Assembly: GCA_903789595.1 (NCBI GenBank)
Contig: CAIFEZ010000012.1
Span: 38,359-102,358 of the forward strand
DNA from: an uncultured eubacterium 1-6
GTDB lineage: Bacteria > Bacillota > Clostridia > Lachnospirales > Lachnospiraceae
DNA: 64,000 bases
Reading direction: 5' to 3'
In this document: piece by piece, positions 52,068 to 61,356 of the stretch
Numbering within the stretch: position 1 is the first letter of the stretch
How the letters are laid out: the number at the start of each line of letters is the position of its first letter
Notes under the pieces: generated by a model
What the model saw: the letters and a program-made list of their open reading frames with translations, nothing else
Databases searched by the model: none
Told to the model about the DNA's origin: nothing
Translations under genes and position numbers: made by a program

Positions 52068-53066
52068 CTAGAGAAGATGTCCGCAGCTTTTTCGGATAAC
52101 GAGCTCATATGGAAGATACGTCGGAGAATCGTATTTCTTTTCTTTTTTAATCATGGAAAACAGCTTTAAAAATGCGATCTGTCCCATCTGCTCAGCCGGC
52201 TGGCGGATCGTTGTCAGGGGCGGATCAAAATAGGGGGCGATTTCAATATCGTCAAAACCTGTCACCGCGCATTCCTGGGGCACACGGATACCCCGCGCTT
52301 TCAAGGCGGCAATTGCGCCAATGGCAATCGTGTCACCGGCGCACGTAACCGCATCAAATTTCTTCCCGGACGCAAGCAAGGCATTCATCTGTTCAAATCC
52401 GCCATCCATAGATCCCTTGCCGCGATAAATCAAATCCGGATCTACAGGAATACCGCCGTCCCGCAGAGCTTTTTCGTACCCACTTAATCGTTCCTGGTAT
52501 AATAGCAGATCAGATGACGATGTGATATGCGCGATTTTCCGGTGTCCGATCCGGATCAGGTGCTTCGTAATTGCTTCAGAAGCCGCGCGATTGTCGATTT
52601 TTACGGAAGGTATGTTGCATTCCTCATAGCTCTGAACCACAAGCACAAGCGGATAATGATCCGCAATTTTTTCCAGAAGATGGCGCGCCGCTGACGCGGA
52701 AATCGAAATGATTCCATCTACCTGCCGTTGCTGAATCGCATTCAGGTAATATTCCTCTACAGACGGCTGTCCTTCGGCATCCGCAACGAGAACGTGATAG
52801 CCATGAGCGGCCGCTTCCTGCTCAATACTATGAATAATCTTATGAAACAAATCATTGCTTAAATTCGGAGTAATCACAATGACCGTATGCGTTTCCTGGG
52901 TGCGAAGCTGACGCGCAAGCGCATTCGGCTTATATCGAAGCTCCTTTACGGCAGCCAGAACATTCTCCCGCGTTTCAGGCTTCCCCCACGACGGATTGCT
53001 GAGTATCCTGGAAACCGTTGCGGTAGAAACGCCGGCCAGTTTCGCCACGTCACTAATTTTTGTCAT
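52068..53066 (-). CDS. LacI-family transcriptional regulator
   Basis: 332 residues from ATG 53066; MTKISDVAKLAGVSTATVSR is a canonical LacI-family start, so the GTG eight codons upstream is less likely. The hinge and ligand-binding domain follow (THTVIVITPNLSNDLFHKII, VTGFDDIEIAPYFDPPLTTI). It most likely represses both itself and the divergent TRAP operon through the four GTAA-CG-TTAC sites between them. Confidence 0.93.
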   Translation of the reverse strand: MTKISDVAKLAGVSTATVSRILSNPSWGKPETRENVLAAVKELRYKPNALARQLRTQETHTVIVITPNLSNDLFHKIIHSIEQEAAAHGYHVLVADAEGQPSVEEYYLNAIQQRQVDGIISISASAARHLLEKIADHYPLVLVVQSYEECNIPSVKIDNRAASEAITKHLIRIGHRKIAHITSSSDLLLYQERLSGYEKALRDGGIPVDPDLIYRGKGSMDGGFEQMNALLASGKKFDAVTCAGDTIAIGAIAALKARGIRVPQECAVTGFDDIEIAPYFDPPLTTIRQPAEQMGQIAFLKLFSMIKKEKKYDSPTYLPYELVIRKSCGHLL

Positions 53067-53180
53067 CTTTTTCCCTTTTTCCTCTGTCACATTCTTCTTT
53101 CCGCAGCTGACCCGCCAACGACAATCGTATTCTACAACAATACCCGTGGCAGAAATTTCTTCGCTTCAGATGCGTAATAC

Positions 53181-53192
53181 GTAATCGTTTTT
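53181..53192. promoter_or_regulatory. LacI-type operator O1 (half-conserved)
   Basis: GTAATCGTTTTT: left half matches the other three sites. It is near the regulator's own promoter region. Confidence 0.55.
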
Positions 53193-53228
53193 ATTATTTC
53201 AAAAAACAGCACAGATGTCAAGGTTAAT

Positions 53229-53240
53229 GTAATCGTTTAC
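53229..53240. promoter_or_regulatory. LacI-type operator O2
   Basis: GTAATCGTTTAC, a near-perfect palindrome around CG. In context (TGTAATCGTTTACG) it also resembles a CcpA cre site. Confidence 0.7.
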
Positions 53241-53351
53241 GTTATGAATAAGTGTAATCTCAGGGGCAGCAAGAGCAGATGATAAAGTTATTCTTAACAA
53301 ATCATTAAAGTTGCACAAATTATTACTGTGCATAATGTACATATTTTAGGA

Positions 53352-53381
53352 TTGACGCAGGGGTGTCTCCTGAGATATGAT
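53352..53381 (+). promoter_or_regulatory. Promoter of TRAP catabolic operon
   Basis: TTGACG at 53352-53357 and TATGAT at 53376-53381 with an 18-bp spacer. O3 begins 12 bases after the -10, over the likely transcription start. Confidence 0.65.
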
Positions 53382-53392
53382 CTAGGCATAAA

Positions 53393-53404
53393 GCAAACGA
53401 TTAC
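53393..53404. promoter_or_regulatory. LacI-type operator O3
   Basis: GCAAACGATTAC, the inverse of a GTAATCGTTTGC site, placed to block the promoter at 53352. Confidence 0.7.
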
Positions 53405-53451
53405 CTTTTGCCGGTTTTGAGCGCCGCGGATCAAAACACATCCGCCAAAAA

Positions 53452-53463
53452 GTAATCGATTAC
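53452..53463. promoter_or_regulatory. LacI-type operator O4
   Basis: GTAATCGATTAC, a perfect 12-bp palindrome, 33 bases before the first TRAP gene. Confidence 0.75.
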
Positions 53464-53496
53464 TCAAATTTCATTCAATATTGTACGGAGGAAAAC

Positions 53497-54018
53497 ATGA
53501 AGAAAGGACTTAAAGGGATCGACACAGCGATTCGACTCGTTGAAGACGCCGTGAGCGTGGCGTCTCTGGCAGGAATTGTCGCCATTGCTTTTGCGAGCAC
53601 GATCGCACGGTATTGTTTCAAATCCGGATTTCTCTGGGGGGATGAGGTCAGCCAGGCTCTTCTGGTTATGATGGGCATGTTCGGCTGCGCGAGAGCGGTT
53701 CGAACAAACGGCCATACAGAATTTACGACATTACAGAAAAAAATCAAGGCCAGGGCAGGAAGAATCGCGCTCCGGATCTGTATCTTATCCCTCACATTGG
53801 GCCTGCTGCTTTTTCTGTTTGTCACATCCATCGGATACGCGCAAGCAAGCACAGTGCTGAGCGCGGTGCTGAAGATACCGAGAAGATTTTATTACTTACC
53901 GGTTCCGATCGGTTTTGCGCTTTGCATTTATGAGTACATCCGAAATATTAAAAGTAAGGTATTAGAAGACCCGGAGGAGGATTTCGATCTTGCCGGAAAG
54001 GAGGATGAAAAGCCATGA
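53497..54018 (+). CDS. TRAP transporter small permease (DctQ)
   Basis: 173 residues with four membrane helices. SLAGIVAIAFASTIARYCF and FLWGDEVSQALLVMMGMFGC match DctQ. It forms the membrane complex of a sodium-coupled TRAP carrier with the next gene's product; they overlap by four bases (ATGA). TACGGAGGA precedes the start. Confidence 0.92.
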   Translation: MKKGLKGIDTAIRLVEDAVSVASLAGIVAIAFASTIARYCFKSGFLWGDEVSQALLVMMGMFGCARAVRTNGHTEFTTLQKKIKARAGRIALRICILSLTLGLLLFLFVTSIGYAQASTVLSAVLKIPRRFYYLPVPIGFALCIYEYIRNIKSKVLEDPEEDFDLAGKEDEKP

Positions 54019-55331
54019 GCATGAGCACCATTATCGCACTATTAATTGCGCTGACCTTCGTGTTAATTCTTGTTGGCGTCCCGGTGTACATCTCACTGCT
54101 GATGACCGGTGTCGTCAGTCTCGTCGTACTGGCGGTGAGAACCAGCACTCCGCTCGCCTCTCTGGCGGTTCCGCAGTCTATCTTTAACGGAATGGGCAGC
54201 TTATCCCTTCTGGCAATTCCGTTTTTTATGCTCGCGGGTGAGTTAATGAATCGCGGAGGCATCACAGAAAAGCTGATCAGCTTCGCGATGCTGCTCATCG
54301 GAAAACTGCCTGGAGCACTTGCAAACGCAGGCATCGTAGCAAGTATGTTTTTCGGCGGCATTACCGGTTCCGCGCAGGCTACCGCCTCCTGTATGGGAGG
54401 TCTTCTGATTCCTTCCATGATAAAGGAAGGGTATTCTCCCGAGGAAGCAACCGGCGTGATTGCAGGAGCCTCTTCCTGCGGTCCGATCATTCCCCCGAGC
54501 ATCATCATGGTGGTCTATGCAACTGCAGTGGGAACATCCGTCGGAGCAATGTTTATGGGCGGGATTATTCCCGGCATCGCTTGCGGAATTTCTCTGATTG
54601 TTGTCGTCCTGCTTCGAAGCCGGAAATACCATTTCCCGAGAAGAACCGAACGGCTTACCCGTGCGGCCGTCAAAAAAGCTGTGCTGGAAGGCATCATTCC
54701 CTTAGGAATGCCCATTATCGTTGTCGGCGGCATCATGTCCGGAATCATGACTGTCAACGAGGCAGGCGCCGTGGCTTGCATTTACAGCTTGATCGTAGGT
54801 CTTTTTATTACACGGACAATTAAAGTAAAAGATCTGGGGCAAATCTGTCTGAATGCGGTTAACGCCTCCGCGCCGATCCTTCTGATCATCGCGTGCGCCA
54901 AGGTATTCAGCTACGGTCTCACCGCCCTGCAGATGCCTCAGCTCGTAAGCGGAATGATACTCGATCTGACCAGCAACAAATATGTATTTCTTCTGCTTGT
55001 AAATATCCTGCTCCTGATCATGGGCATGTTCATGGATGGCGGCGCTGCCGTTGTCATCATGGCGCCGATTCTCGCTCCGGTTGCCGCCTCCCTTGGGATT
55101 AGCCTTATCCACTTCGGTCTTGTCATGGCGTTTAACCTGACGATCGGGTGCATTACCCCTCCGCTTGGATATTGCCTTTTCATCACGAGCAAGATCGGAC
55201 ATATATCCGTTGAAAGAACCGTAAAAGGCGTTCTCCCATATATGACCGCCGAAATTATTGTGCTTCTGTTGATCACTTATATTCCACAGTTTGTCACCTT
55301 GATTCCGGCGGCATTGGGATACGGAATTTGA
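54015..55331 (+). CDS. TRAP transporter large permease (DctM)
   Basis: 438 residues with about twelve membrane helices. Typical segments are AIPFFMLAGELMNRGGI near 72, FFGGITGSAQATASCMGG near 113, SSCGPIIPPSIIMVVYA near 155 and IHFGLVMAFNLTIGCITPPL near 362. TRAP carriers usually import carboxylates such as sugar acids or sialic acid, which hints at an acidic substrate. The binding protein is encoded two genes downstream. Confidence 0.94.
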   Translation: MSMSTIIALLIALTFVLILVGVPVYISLLMTGVVSLVVLAVRTSTPLASLAVPQSIFNGMGSLSLLAIPFFMLAGELMNRGGITEKLISFAMLLIGKLPGALANAGIVASMFFGGITGSAQATASCMGGLLIPSMIKEGYSPEEATGVIAGASSCGPIIPPSIIMVVYATAVGTSVGAMFMGGIIPGIACGISLIVVVLLRSRKYHFPRRTERLTRAAVKKAVLEGIIPLGMPIIVVGGIMSGIMTVNEAGAVACIYSLIVGLFITRTIKVKDLGQICLNAVNASAPILLIIACAKVFSYGLTALQMPQLVSGMILDLTSNKYVFLLLVNILLLIMGMFMDGGAAVVIMAPILAPVAASLGISLIHFGLVMAFNLTIGCITPPLGYCLFITSKIGHISVERTVKGVLPYMTAEIIVLLLITYIPQFVTLIPAALGYGI

Positions 55332-55389
55332 TAACGGAATATCGGAATAACCCGGTATCAGAGAATCAGCTACATGGAGGCATAGAAAT

Positions 55390-56430
55390 ATGAGACAGAT
55401 TCTGTTGAAAGACTATGGGAAGCTCAGTTTTACCGAAGACGGTGAAGAAATCTCACAGCTCTATCCCGGCACCGTAAAGGTTCATGTAAAAGCATGCGGT
55501 ATCTGCGGAAGCGACATTGCGTTATATCGCGGAAAAAGAGACCTTTCAAAGGAGCACTACTTCGGGCATGAATTTTCCGGCGTGGTATTGGAAGACGGCC
55601 AGGGGGCTCTTCCGATTAAAGGGGGAACCAGAATTGCCACCGAGCTTTCCAGAACGTGTGGAACCTGCTGGCAATGTTCCCACGATTTGCCGAATTATTG
55701 CAGGAGCATGAATGACGCTCTGTTCCCCGGCGGTTTTACAGAAGAAACTCTGGTTCGCCATCAGGAGGATTACAGCTTTTTAAGCGCGATTCCGGATAAC
55801 CTGGATTTCATTACAGCCGCCACCCTGGAGCCCTTCAACTGCGCTTATCATATAGCCCGCAGGGCAAAGGTACAGAAGGGAGATACCGTCCTAGTGATCG
55901 GCATGGGAACCATCGGTATTCTTACGGCAATCCTATTGAAGGATTTCGGCGCTGGTGCCGTTGTCGGAGCAGATATCAATCCGTATCGGCTTGATTACAT
56001 ACAGAGATCAGGGCTGGTAGATAAAGCTGTCAATGTCCGGGAGGATGACTGGCTCAATCAGGTCCTGTCCTACTGCGGCGATTCCCATGGAACAGATATC
56101 GTGGTGGAAGCGACAGGTGTTGTACAAACTCTGCAGAATGCGTTTGAAGCGGTAAGACCTGGTGGGAGAGTCGTCGTCGGTGGGGTCTACGGAACTCCGG
56201 CGAAAGATTTGCACCTTCTTCCGATTTTCCGAAAGGAACTCGATGTTGTGGGCGCCAAAGGTCCCTACCCGTACCCCGATCAAGACGGCCGGTCGCTTCC
56301 TCTGAAGAGTCTTGTAAAGCTGCAGGATCAGGTAAAAAAGATTATCACCACGTATCCGTTTTCATCCGCAGAAAGGGCTTTTGAGGATATGATGTCCGGA
56401 AAATCCATCAAATCCGTGATTTGTTTTTAA
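55390..56430 (+). CDS. Zinc-dependent medium-chain dehydrogenase (polyol/sugar type)
   Basis: 346 residues. The catalytic zinc region CGICGSDIALYRGKR and GHEFSG, the structural zinc cysteines CGTCWQCSHDLPNYC near 97-111, and the NAD-binding VLVIGMGTIGILTAILL near 172 are all present. The closest recognisable relatives are sorbitol, galactitol-phosphate and threonine dehydrogenases. Being placed between TRAP genes, it probably oxidises the imported compound or an intermediate. Confidence 0.88.
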   Translation: MRQILLKDYGKLSFTEDGEEISQLYPGTVKVHVKACGICGSDIALYRGKRDLSKEHYFGHEFSGVVLEDGQGALPIKGGTRIATELSRTCGTCWQCSHDLPNYCRSMNDALFPGGFTEETLVRHQEDYSFLSAIPDNLDFITAATLEPFNCAYHIARRAKVQKGDTVLVIGMGTIGILTAILLKDFGAGAVVGADINPYRLDYIQRSGLVDKAVNVREDDWLNQVLSYCGDSHGTDIVVEATGVVQTLQNAFEAVRPGGRVVVGGVYGTPAKDLHLLPIFRKELDVVGAKGPYPYPDQDGRSLPLKSLVKLQDQVKKIITTYPFSSAERAFEDMMSGKSIKSVICF

Positions 56431-56457
56431 TGCAGGCTCTTAGAAAGGATAACAAGA

Positions 56458-57543
56458 ATGAATGTAAAAAAGATAACAGCCATAGTATGCGCCACAGCGC
56501 TTCTGGCTTCACTGTCCGCCTGCGGGAATAAGACATCCGCAAAAAGCGAGGCAGCCAAAAAGCAGATCACAACGGCAGGCATTGATTTTACGACAAGCGA
56601 AACAAAAGAAAATGCAACCGTCGTGAAATATTCAACCGTATTTGCCTCAACCGGAATACAGGCTGACGGAGCAAAGGCTTTAGGAAAGCTGATCGCGGAA
56701 TCTTCCGACGGAAATATGAAGATGGAATTTTATCCATCCAGTCAGCTCGGCGATAAAATTGCCACGTTCGAAGGCCTCCAGGCAGGGACGATTGAGATGA
56801 CCGAGTGTGCGGCAACAGACCTGTCGGCCTTTGACAGCATGTGGTCCGTTTTTTCCCTTCCATATCTCTGGGACAGCGATACACAGGCGGTAAAGACAGT
56901 TCTGGATCCGGAAGTCCGTAAGATACTCGAAAAAAATATGGAACAAAACGGTTTTAAAATCATCGCCTGGACCGATATGGGAAGCCGTTCCTTTATGAAC
57001 GATAAGAGGACAATCAAGACGGCGGCAGATTTGAAGGGACTGAAAATCCGATGCATGGAAGACAAGGTTCTTGCCGACTCTGTAACGGCAATGGGAGCAA
57101 TCGCAACGCCCATGGCATTTAGCGAGGTATATACCGGGATTCAGCAGGGAACCATTGATGGCCTGGATCATACCGCATCCTCCCTTGCCTCAAGCAGATT
57201 TCAGGAAATCTGCAAGTACTATTCCCTGACCGAGCACTTTACCATCCCGGACCCTGTATTTGTCAGCACAAGATGGTTCAACCGCCTTTCAAAAGACAAG
57301 CAGGAGGCAATCGTCAAAGCCGGCGAGAAATTCACCGAAGAATGGAACAGCGACATATGGCCGAAATCCGAAGCAAAGGGACTGGACGAATTAAAATCCG
57401 CCGGTGTCGAGATTACGGAAGTTGACAAAACAACCTTCAAGGATGCTGTCAAACCCGTTGTGCAAAATTTTCTTGCCAATGCAACCGACCAGCAAAAGAG
57501 TTTGTACGACCTCCTCGAGAAGACAAAAGTCAAATACAAATAA
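56458..57543 (+). CDS. TRAP transporter substrate-binding lipoprotein (DctP)
   Basis: 361 residues. A lipoprotein signal ends at LASLSAC (Cys near 21). The DctP fold follows: ALGKLIAESSDGNMKMEFYP, TFEGLQAGTIEMTECAA, GLKIRCMEDKVLADSVTAMG with the conserved Arg that usually contacts a substrate carboxylate, and FSEVYTGIQQGTIDGLDHTA. It delivers ligand to the DctQM permease outside the cell membrane. Confidence 0.94.
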   Translation: MNVKKITAIVCATALLASLSACGNKTSAKSEAAKKQITTAGIDFTTSETKENATVVKYSTVFASTGIQADGAKALGKLIAESSDGNMKMEFYPSSQLGDKIATFEGLQAGTIEMTECAATDLSAFDSMWSVFSLPYLWDSDTQAVKTVLDPEVRKILEKNMEQNGFKIIAWTDMGSRSFMNDKRTIKTAADLKGLKIRCMEDKVLADSVTAMGAIATPMAFSEVYTGIQQGTIDGLDHTASSLASSRFQEICKYYSLTEHFTIPDPVFVSTRWFNRLSKDKQEAIVKAGEKFTEEWNSDIWPKSEAKGLDELKSAGVEITEVDKTTFKDAVKPVVQNFLANATDQQKSLYDLLEKTKVKYK

Positions 57544-57576
57544 CAGCGAAAAATACGCAGCGAAGAAAGGAATCGA

Positions 57577-58491
57577 ATGATGAAAAAAGGTATGTACGGT
57601 GTTGTGATCCCGATGATTACTCCGATGAACGAGGATGGAAGCATTGATATCCGTTCATTGGAAGATTTTACCGAATATTTAATTCAAGCCGGAGTAAATT
57701 GCTTATACCCCAATGGAACAAATGGCGAAGACCTTTTTCTTTCGCAGGAAGAGCGTCAGACCGTTGCGGCGACGATCGTCAAAACAGCGAAGCGCAGGAT
57801 TCCGGTATTCATCCAGTGCGGCGCGATGACAACCGCGGAAACCGTCTCCCATATACAGCATGCGGAGAAGATCGGAGCGGATGGCGCGGGAATCATGACC
57901 CCCGCCTTCTTCCCGATGGATGACGAAGCGCTTTTCCAATATTACAGCGAGGTCATCGGATCGGTATCCGAGAATTTCCCGATCTACCTTTACAATATTC
58001 CGGGCGCTACAACAAATGACATCAGCCCCGCCCTGCTCAAAACGCTCATGGATCGCCATCCCAACATTCTTGGTATTAAATACAGTTTTCCAGACCTGAT
58101 GAGAATCGAGGACTATCTTCTTGCGCCGCAGAGAACTCCGGATGTCCTGATCGGCTGCGACAGTCTGTTCCTCCAGTGTCTGGCCACGGGCGGTGTCGGA
58201 ACCGTAACAGGGCCCGGCGCAATTTTCCACGAACGCTTTTCAAGGCTGTATCGCCAGTATCTGCAAGGGGACCTGACGGGAGCGATGAAAACGCAGACAC
58301 AGATTGTCGAAACAGACCGCGACATGGCTTCCATTCCGGGAATTCCCGGACTCAAGGCGCTTCTTAAATTGCGCGGAGTGATTCGCTGCGATACCTGCAG
58401 AAAACCTCTGCGTGCTTTGAATCGTGACGAGCGCTTAACCCTTGAACGCATTTATAAGAAATACATTATGGAGGAACAGATCAATGAGTAA
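57577..58491 (+). CDS. DapA-family (class I aldolase) lyase
   Basis: 304 residues. PMITPMNEDGSIDIRSLEDF opens the barrel, YPNGTNGEDLFLSQEER replaces the GTTGE box, Tyr in FPIYLYNIPGATTND near 137 and the Schiff-base Lys in ILGIKYSFPDL near 168. The family includes dihydrodipicolinate synthase, N-acetylneuraminate lyase and 2-keto-3-deoxy sugar acid aldolases. In this sugar-type operon a 2-keto-acid aldolase role is more likely than lysine synthesis. Confidence 0.9.
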   Translation: MMKKGMYGVVIPMITPMNEDGSIDIRSLEDFTEYLIQAGVNCLYPNGTNGEDLFLSQEERQTVAATIVKTAKRRIPVFIQCGAMTTAETVSHIQHAEKIGADGAGIMTPAFFPMDDEALFQYYSEVIGSVSENFPIYLYNIPGATTNDISPALLKTLMDRHPNILGIKYSFPDLMRIEDYLLAPQRTPDVLIGCDSLFLQCLATGGVGTVTGPGAIFHERFSRLYRQYLQGDLTGAMKTQTQIVETDRDMASIPGIPGLKALLKLRGVIRCDTCRKPLRALNRDERLTLERIYKKYIMEEQINE

Positions 58492-59437
58492 AGATAACAT
58501 CCGAATTGGCATTGTAGGAACCGGCTATGTGGCACAGAATAATTTTTTTCCGGTACTTCCCCGTTTTGATGATGTCGAAATTGTCGGAGTCGTCTCAAAA
58601 AATCCGGAACACGCCAGGAAAGGGCAGCGTCTCTGCGGCGCAGAACAGGCTCTGACCGATTACAGAAGCCTGGCCGACCTCGGGCTTGACGGGGTCTTCA
58701 TCCTGACCCCGAAACAGCTTCATGCAGAACAGATCTCTTTCTTTCTGAATCACGGCGTGGATGTGTACTGTGAAAAGCCGATGGCCACATCAATGAAAGA
58801 CGCGGACCTGTTGGTGGACCTTTCTGAAAAGACAGGTAAGAAGCTGATGATCGGTTTTAACCGGCGATATGCTCCGGTATGTGTGAAAGCCAAGTCCGTG
58901 TATGCCGATGAGGGCCCCGATGTGATCATCGGCCAAAAAAACCGGCCAAAAACAGAATACCGCGCCACCCTGGAAAACGCCATTCACATCGTTGATTTGA
59001 TGCGATACTTCGGAGGAGAGGTAAAGGATGTACATGCGACCTCAAAGTTCTCGGATCCATATTACGAGACGTACACGACTGCAATGCTGACATTTGAAAG
59101 CGGAGCGACAGGTCTCCTGACCGCGGACAGAAGTGCCGGGCAGTGGGAAGAAACCATCGAAATGCACGGAGGAAACCGTTCCGTTTTTATCGACATGCCA
59201 AACAGCGTTACCATCACCGATGGTCAGGAAAAACACATCACGCAGATGACCCCGCTTGCCTCCGGATGGGCAAAATCAGAAGACAACATGGGATTTACTT
59301 ATTCCATCCGTCACTTTCTGGACTGCATAAAGGATAACAAGAAGCCGATGACCGACGCAGCGGATGCGTATAAAACCCAGGAACTGTTATACAGAATATT
59401 AAAATGCGCAGGACTTCCGCTTGAAGATAAGGAGTGA
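58484..59437 (+). CDS. Gfo/Idh/MocA-family oxidoreductase 1
   Basis: 317 residues from ATG 58484, overlapping the aldolase by 8 bp. The NAD-binding IGIVGTGYVAQNNFFPVLP is at residues 6-24 and the EKP motif in VDVYCEKPMATSM near 90. GFNRRYAPVCVKAK and ENAIHIVDLMRYFGGEVKD (with the catalytic-type His) are typical. Such enzymes oxidise or reduce a sugar hydroxyl; the substrate is unknown. It shares only general family features with the second one at 60379. Confidence 0.9.
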   Translation: MSKDNIRIGIVGTGYVAQNNFFPVLPRFDDVEIVGVVSKNPEHARKGQRLCGAEQALTDYRSLADLGLDGVFILTPKQLHAEQISFFLNHGVDVYCEKPMATSMKDADLLVDLSEKTGKKLMIGFNRRYAPVCVKAKSVYADEGPDVIIGQKNRPKTEYRATLENAIHIVDLMRYFGGEVKDVHATSKFSDPYYETYTTAMLTFESGATGLLTADRSAGQWEETIEMHGGNRSVFIDMPNSVTITDGQEKHITQMTPLASGWAKSEDNMGFTYSIRHFLDCIKDNKKPMTDAADAYKTQELLYRILKCAGLPLEDKE

Positions 59438-59443
59438 TAGGAA

Positions 59444-60334
59444 ATGTTTAAAATAGCTGGTCATACGATGGGAACCCCCGAATACAATCTTTTTGACGCA
59501 ATTTCTCTCATCCGGAAAACAGGCGCGGACGGAGTGGAAATTGTTGTACAGGATGATTACAAATCCGGGCTTCCATGCCACTGCGAACGTGAACTTCTTC
59601 AGAAAGTAAAGGATTGCTGTCGACAGAATCATATGGAAGTGAGTGCCCTGACGCCGTATAACTCCCACTTCGATGACCTCGATGAGCACATCCGCCAGAG
59701 CGAAATTGACGCGATCAAAAAAGTGGTAGACTACAGCACCTTCCTTGGCGCAAAATATATCCGGATTTATGGCGGCAATCGTGAAGCAGGAGACAATTAC
59801 CGGATCGGAGAACGAAGGGAGAACCTGGTCCACTCTTTGAGGGATATGGGCGATTATGCGGAGGCAAACGGCGTTACTCTCGTTGTCGAGAACCATTTCA
59901 ATACCTTCGCTGTATCCGCCGCTGAAAGCGCAGCATTGATCCAGGAGGTTGACCATCCCGGTGTTCGAATTCTATACGATCAGGCCAATCTCACATTCAC
60001 AGAAAATGAAGATTATCAGACCGCGATCGCGAGGCAGCAGCCATTCGTCGCCTATATGCATGTGAAAGATCTGGAATTTATCGAGGGCAGGCACTTCACA
60101 TCGACGGAGGTTTCCCATCCGAAGGAAGAAGACCGCAACGTAAGGACAAGAATTGTCGGAGAGGGCGTGGTTCCCTGGTACGATATTTTAAAGCTTGTCA
60201 AAGAACACGGCTATAACGGATGGCTTTCCCTGGAATATGAACGCCGGTGGCATCCTGCGGATATCCCGGATGCCAGTATCGGGATGAAGAAATCGGTCGA
60301 CTGTCTCAAAGAAATCATCACAAGGCTTTCGTAA
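59444..60334 (+). CDS. Sugar phosphate isomerase/epimerase family (TIM barrel) 1
   Basis: 296 residues of the AP-endonuclease-2-like barrel. TGADGVEIVVQDDYKS near 25, YIRIYGGNREAGDNYRIGE near 105, LVVENHFNTFAVS near 145 (metal Glu and His), VRILYDQANLTF near 180, AYMHVKDLEFIEG near 200 and LSLEYERRWHP near 260 supply the metal site. Related proteins are xylose isomerase-like epimerases, IolE/IolI and hydroxypyruvate isomerase. Confidence 0.88.
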   Translation: MFKIAGHTMGTPEYNLFDAISLIRKTGADGVEIVVQDDYKSGLPCHCERELLQKVKDCCRQNHMEVSALTPYNSHFDDLDEHIRQSEIDAIKKVVDYSTFLGAKYIRIYGGNREAGDNYRIGERRENLVHSLRDMGDYAEANGVTLVVENHFNTFAVSAAESAALIQEVDHPGVRILYDQANLTFTENEDYQTAIARQQPFVAYMHVKDLEFIEGRHFTSTEVSHPKEEDRNVRTRIVGEGVVPWYDILKLVKEHGYNGWLSLEYERRWHPADIPDASIGMKKSVDCLKEIITRLS

Positions 60335-60378
60335 ACGATCACGAACAGCAGCCATACATCGGATCGGGAAAGGAAAAT

Positions 60379-61356
60379 ATGACAAATTTACGAGTCGCTC
60401 TCTGGGGTGTCAGCCATTGGCACGTACCGCTCTATTTATCGGGCATTCCGAAAGAGGACATTGTAGCTGTCTGCGACGAAAAGAAGGAGATCGCGGAAGA
60501 TTTTTCAAAGAGGTGCAATTGTCCCTTCTATACAGACGGCAGTCAGATGATCCGGGAAGCAAAGCCGGATTTTGTGTTTGCTTTTGCGCCTCATTACAAG
60601 ATGAAAGGTGTAGCGGAATATCTGATCCAACAGGGCATCGGCTTCACGATTGAAAAGCCGGCAGGATTGAACACAAGGGAAGTACAGGAAATATATGATC
60701 TTGCGGAACGGAAGAGAGCATTTTGCGCGATCCCCTTTGTCTGGAGATACAGCGACACCGTACGCGACCTGAAAGAGAAATATTTGACATCCGACATTCT
60801 TCATATGTCCTACAAATTTGTTGCCGGCCCGCCTTCCAGATATTTGAGGACATCAAAATGGATGCTTTCAAAGCAAAAGGCCGGCGGCGGGTGCATGACA
60901 AACCTCGGCGTCCATTTTATTGATATGGCCCTCTATCTGACAGACAGCAAAAACGCCGACATCTGTGCATCCGTCTACCAATATGCCAGCGACTATGATA
61001 TAGAAACCTATGCCACTTCTCTTCTGAGGATGCAGAGCGGAGCTTCCCTGATTCTTGAAACCGGCTACGCGTATCCGATGTCGCCGGGGCTTCAACGGGA
61101 AAACAGATGGACCATTGTAACCAGAGATTCTTATGATATTCTGGCCGAAAACAATCTGGAGTTGAGAACCTTTGGTAAAAATCCGCAGAATATTGCATTA
61201 AATACGGACAGCGACGTATATTACCCGATCTTTGCCCGAACAACGCTGGAAGACTTCCAAAATGGCAGAACGCCCAGGGCCTCCTTAAAAGAGATGCTGG
61301 TCGTCCGAGATATTCTTGATCGGATCAATCAAAGCGCGGAGGACAGCAGAAAATGA
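60379..61356 (+). CDS. Gfo/Idh/MocA-family oxidoreductase 2
   Basis: 325 residues from ATG 60379. The nucleotide-binding turn is altered to LWGVSHWHVPLYLSGIP, lacking the GxGxxG pattern, while TIEKPAGLN near 97 keeps EKP and NLGVHFIDMALYLTDSK near 180 keeps the His. The altered turn suggests a distinct branch, as is common in paired Gfo/Idh enzymes. It ends with an ATGA overlap to the next gene. Confidence 0.86.
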   Translation: MTNLRVALWGVSHWHVPLYLSGIPKEDIVAVCDEKKEIAEDFSKRCNCPFYTDGSQMIREAKPDFVFAFAPHYKMKGVAEYLIQQGIGFTIEKPAGLNTREVQEIYDLAERKRAFCAIPFVWRYSDTVRDLKEKYLTSDILHMSYKFVAGPPSRYLRTSKWMLSKQKAGGGCMTNLGVHFIDMALYLTDSKNADICASVYQYASDYDIETYATSLLRMQSGASLILETGYAYPMSPGLQRENRWTIVTRDSYDILAENNLELRTFGKNPQNIALNTDSDVYYPIFARTTLEDFQNGRTPRASLKEMLVVRDILDRINQSAEDSRK

